The position numbers and the translations under genes were made by a program. Positions 63,431-64,000 of a DNA stretch of 64,000 bases are shown piece after piece. The notes beneath the pieces are model-generated. The model was not told the DNA's origin and did no database searches. It was given only the letters and a program-made list of their open reading frames with translations. How positions within the stretch are numbered: position 1 is the first letter of the stretch; each line of letters opens with the position of its first letter. This stretch comes from Bremia lactucae (lineage: Eukaryota; Oomycota; Peronosporomycetes; Peronosporales; Peronosporaceae). The stretch lies in the NCBI RefSeq assembly GCF_004359215.1, contig NC_090611.1, positions 4,418,156 to 4,482,155 on the forward strand. Reading direction: 5' to 3'.

Positions 63431-63444
63431 TTATAAACGGTATT
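63431..63444. repeat. LINE target-site duplication, 5' side of the element
   Basis: TTATAAACGGTATT, identical to 52438-52451. Confidence 0.85.
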
Positions 63445-63826
63445 GCACATCGATGAATAATCCGAAAATTATTTAAACAATACACAACAGTCTTACATGT
63501 CAGCCCCGACGGAGCGTCGATGTAGCATTTCGCAACGTGATTGGCTAATACACACGCAATCTATTTGGTTCTTATTATCTTTACAAATATTCAACGGGGG
63601 ACTTTTCTACGACATTTCTTCAAACACATAATCCCGAAACGTTTCTACGACATGACACACACACAAAATACCAAAACGTTTCTGCGCATAGCACACACAA
63701 AATTCCAAAGCGTTTTTGCAACATAACACACCAACAATATAAAAACTATTTTCAAGCATTTATTAATCTATATATCTATCTATATATGTATCTGTCTATA
63801 TATCTACCTCCTATCTATGGCTATTG
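63445..63826. other. Gene-poor gap with a TATC-type microsatellite
   Basis: No gene. Repeated CTATATATCTAT/TATC units lie at about 63767-63818; repeated 'cgtttctacgacat' and 'aacgtttctgcg' related 30-mers occur at ~63600-63720. Confidence 0.65.
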
Positions 63827-63990
63827 CTATGCTGGGCAAGTCCTTATGTTGTGCCCAAATTGGCCACACCTTCTACATTTTCTGTGCCGGGTATCTGCAA
63901 TTCTATGCAATGAGGGCTCCCTTCTGGCTGATGACTGGGATGATTTAGGGCACCAGATGGTACGCCTCTTGTTTGCTGCATGCGTGGCTC
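63827..63990 (-). pseudogene. CCHC zinc-knuckle end of a transposase, probably MULE
   Basis: Minus-strand frame ending TAG at 63827: basic KRR segment, then RKCRRCGQFGHNIRTCPA, a CX2CX4HX4C knuckle as at the C-terminus of SWIM/MULE transposases. A stop lies just above it near the window end, so the rest may be broken or spliced. Confidence 0.6.
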
Positions 63991-64000
63991 AGTTGGGGCT

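Overview
The window reads as nuclear DNA of a peronosporalean oomycete, probably a downy mildew or a close Phytophthora relative. Reasons: two Crinkler-type proteins with LFLAK and HVLVxxP motifs, a canonical RXLR-dEER effector, a second secreted EER-only effector-like protein, short GT-AG introns of about 54-82 nt, an initiator-like element upstream of one gene, and solo LTRs that begin TGTAACGG. The species is not resolved. Intron coordinates come from reading splice sites and frame by eye, without transcript data.

Layout. 1-24.6 kb is gene-dense: the C-terminus of a glucan (callose) synthase fused to an MFS transporter domain; a giant intronless HECT E3 ligase (5038 aa); a truncated acyl-CoA-synthetase-like gene head-to-head with the clamp-loader subunit CTF8; two Crinkler-like genes as a convergent inverted duplicate; and CTNNBL1. 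25.4-31.8 kb is a minus-strand series: a broken receptor-like TKL kinase, a phosphotriesterase-related protein with a zinc-binding-like tail, a double-FAIM/WW protein and a secreted EER protein.

32.0-37.3 kb is a nested transposon block: a Mutator-like element (MULE) with palindromic ends and a solo LTR inside it, a 505-bp solo LTR with perfect 5-bp target duplications, and a second LTR split by a TIR-bounded insertion that carries a decayed PH-AGC kinase gene (a Pack-type element). 39-49 kb returns to housekeeping genes: HAD-like hydrolase, USP-type deubiquitinase, NPRL3, ArfGAP and a methyltransferase. These are followed by the RXLR effector at 49.9 kb.

52.45-63.43 kb is one L1/Tx1-like LINE insertion on the minus strand, bounded by an exact 14-bp target-site duplication. 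It carries an internal near-duplicate of about 3.0 kb meeting at a single N (57901), which is most simply an assembly join. The window ends in a fragment with a CCHC zinc knuckle, probably from another MULE.

Taken together, the basal genes cover ubiquitin signalling (HECT, USP), TORC1 control (NPRL3), splicing (CTNNBL1), replication cohesion (CTF8) and trafficking (ArfGAP). Host-interaction genes and transposons sit in the larger gaps between them. The strongest candidates for something undescribed are the Pack-type kinase element inside an LTR, the inverted intron-bearing Crinkler pair, and the glucan synthase-MFS fusion.
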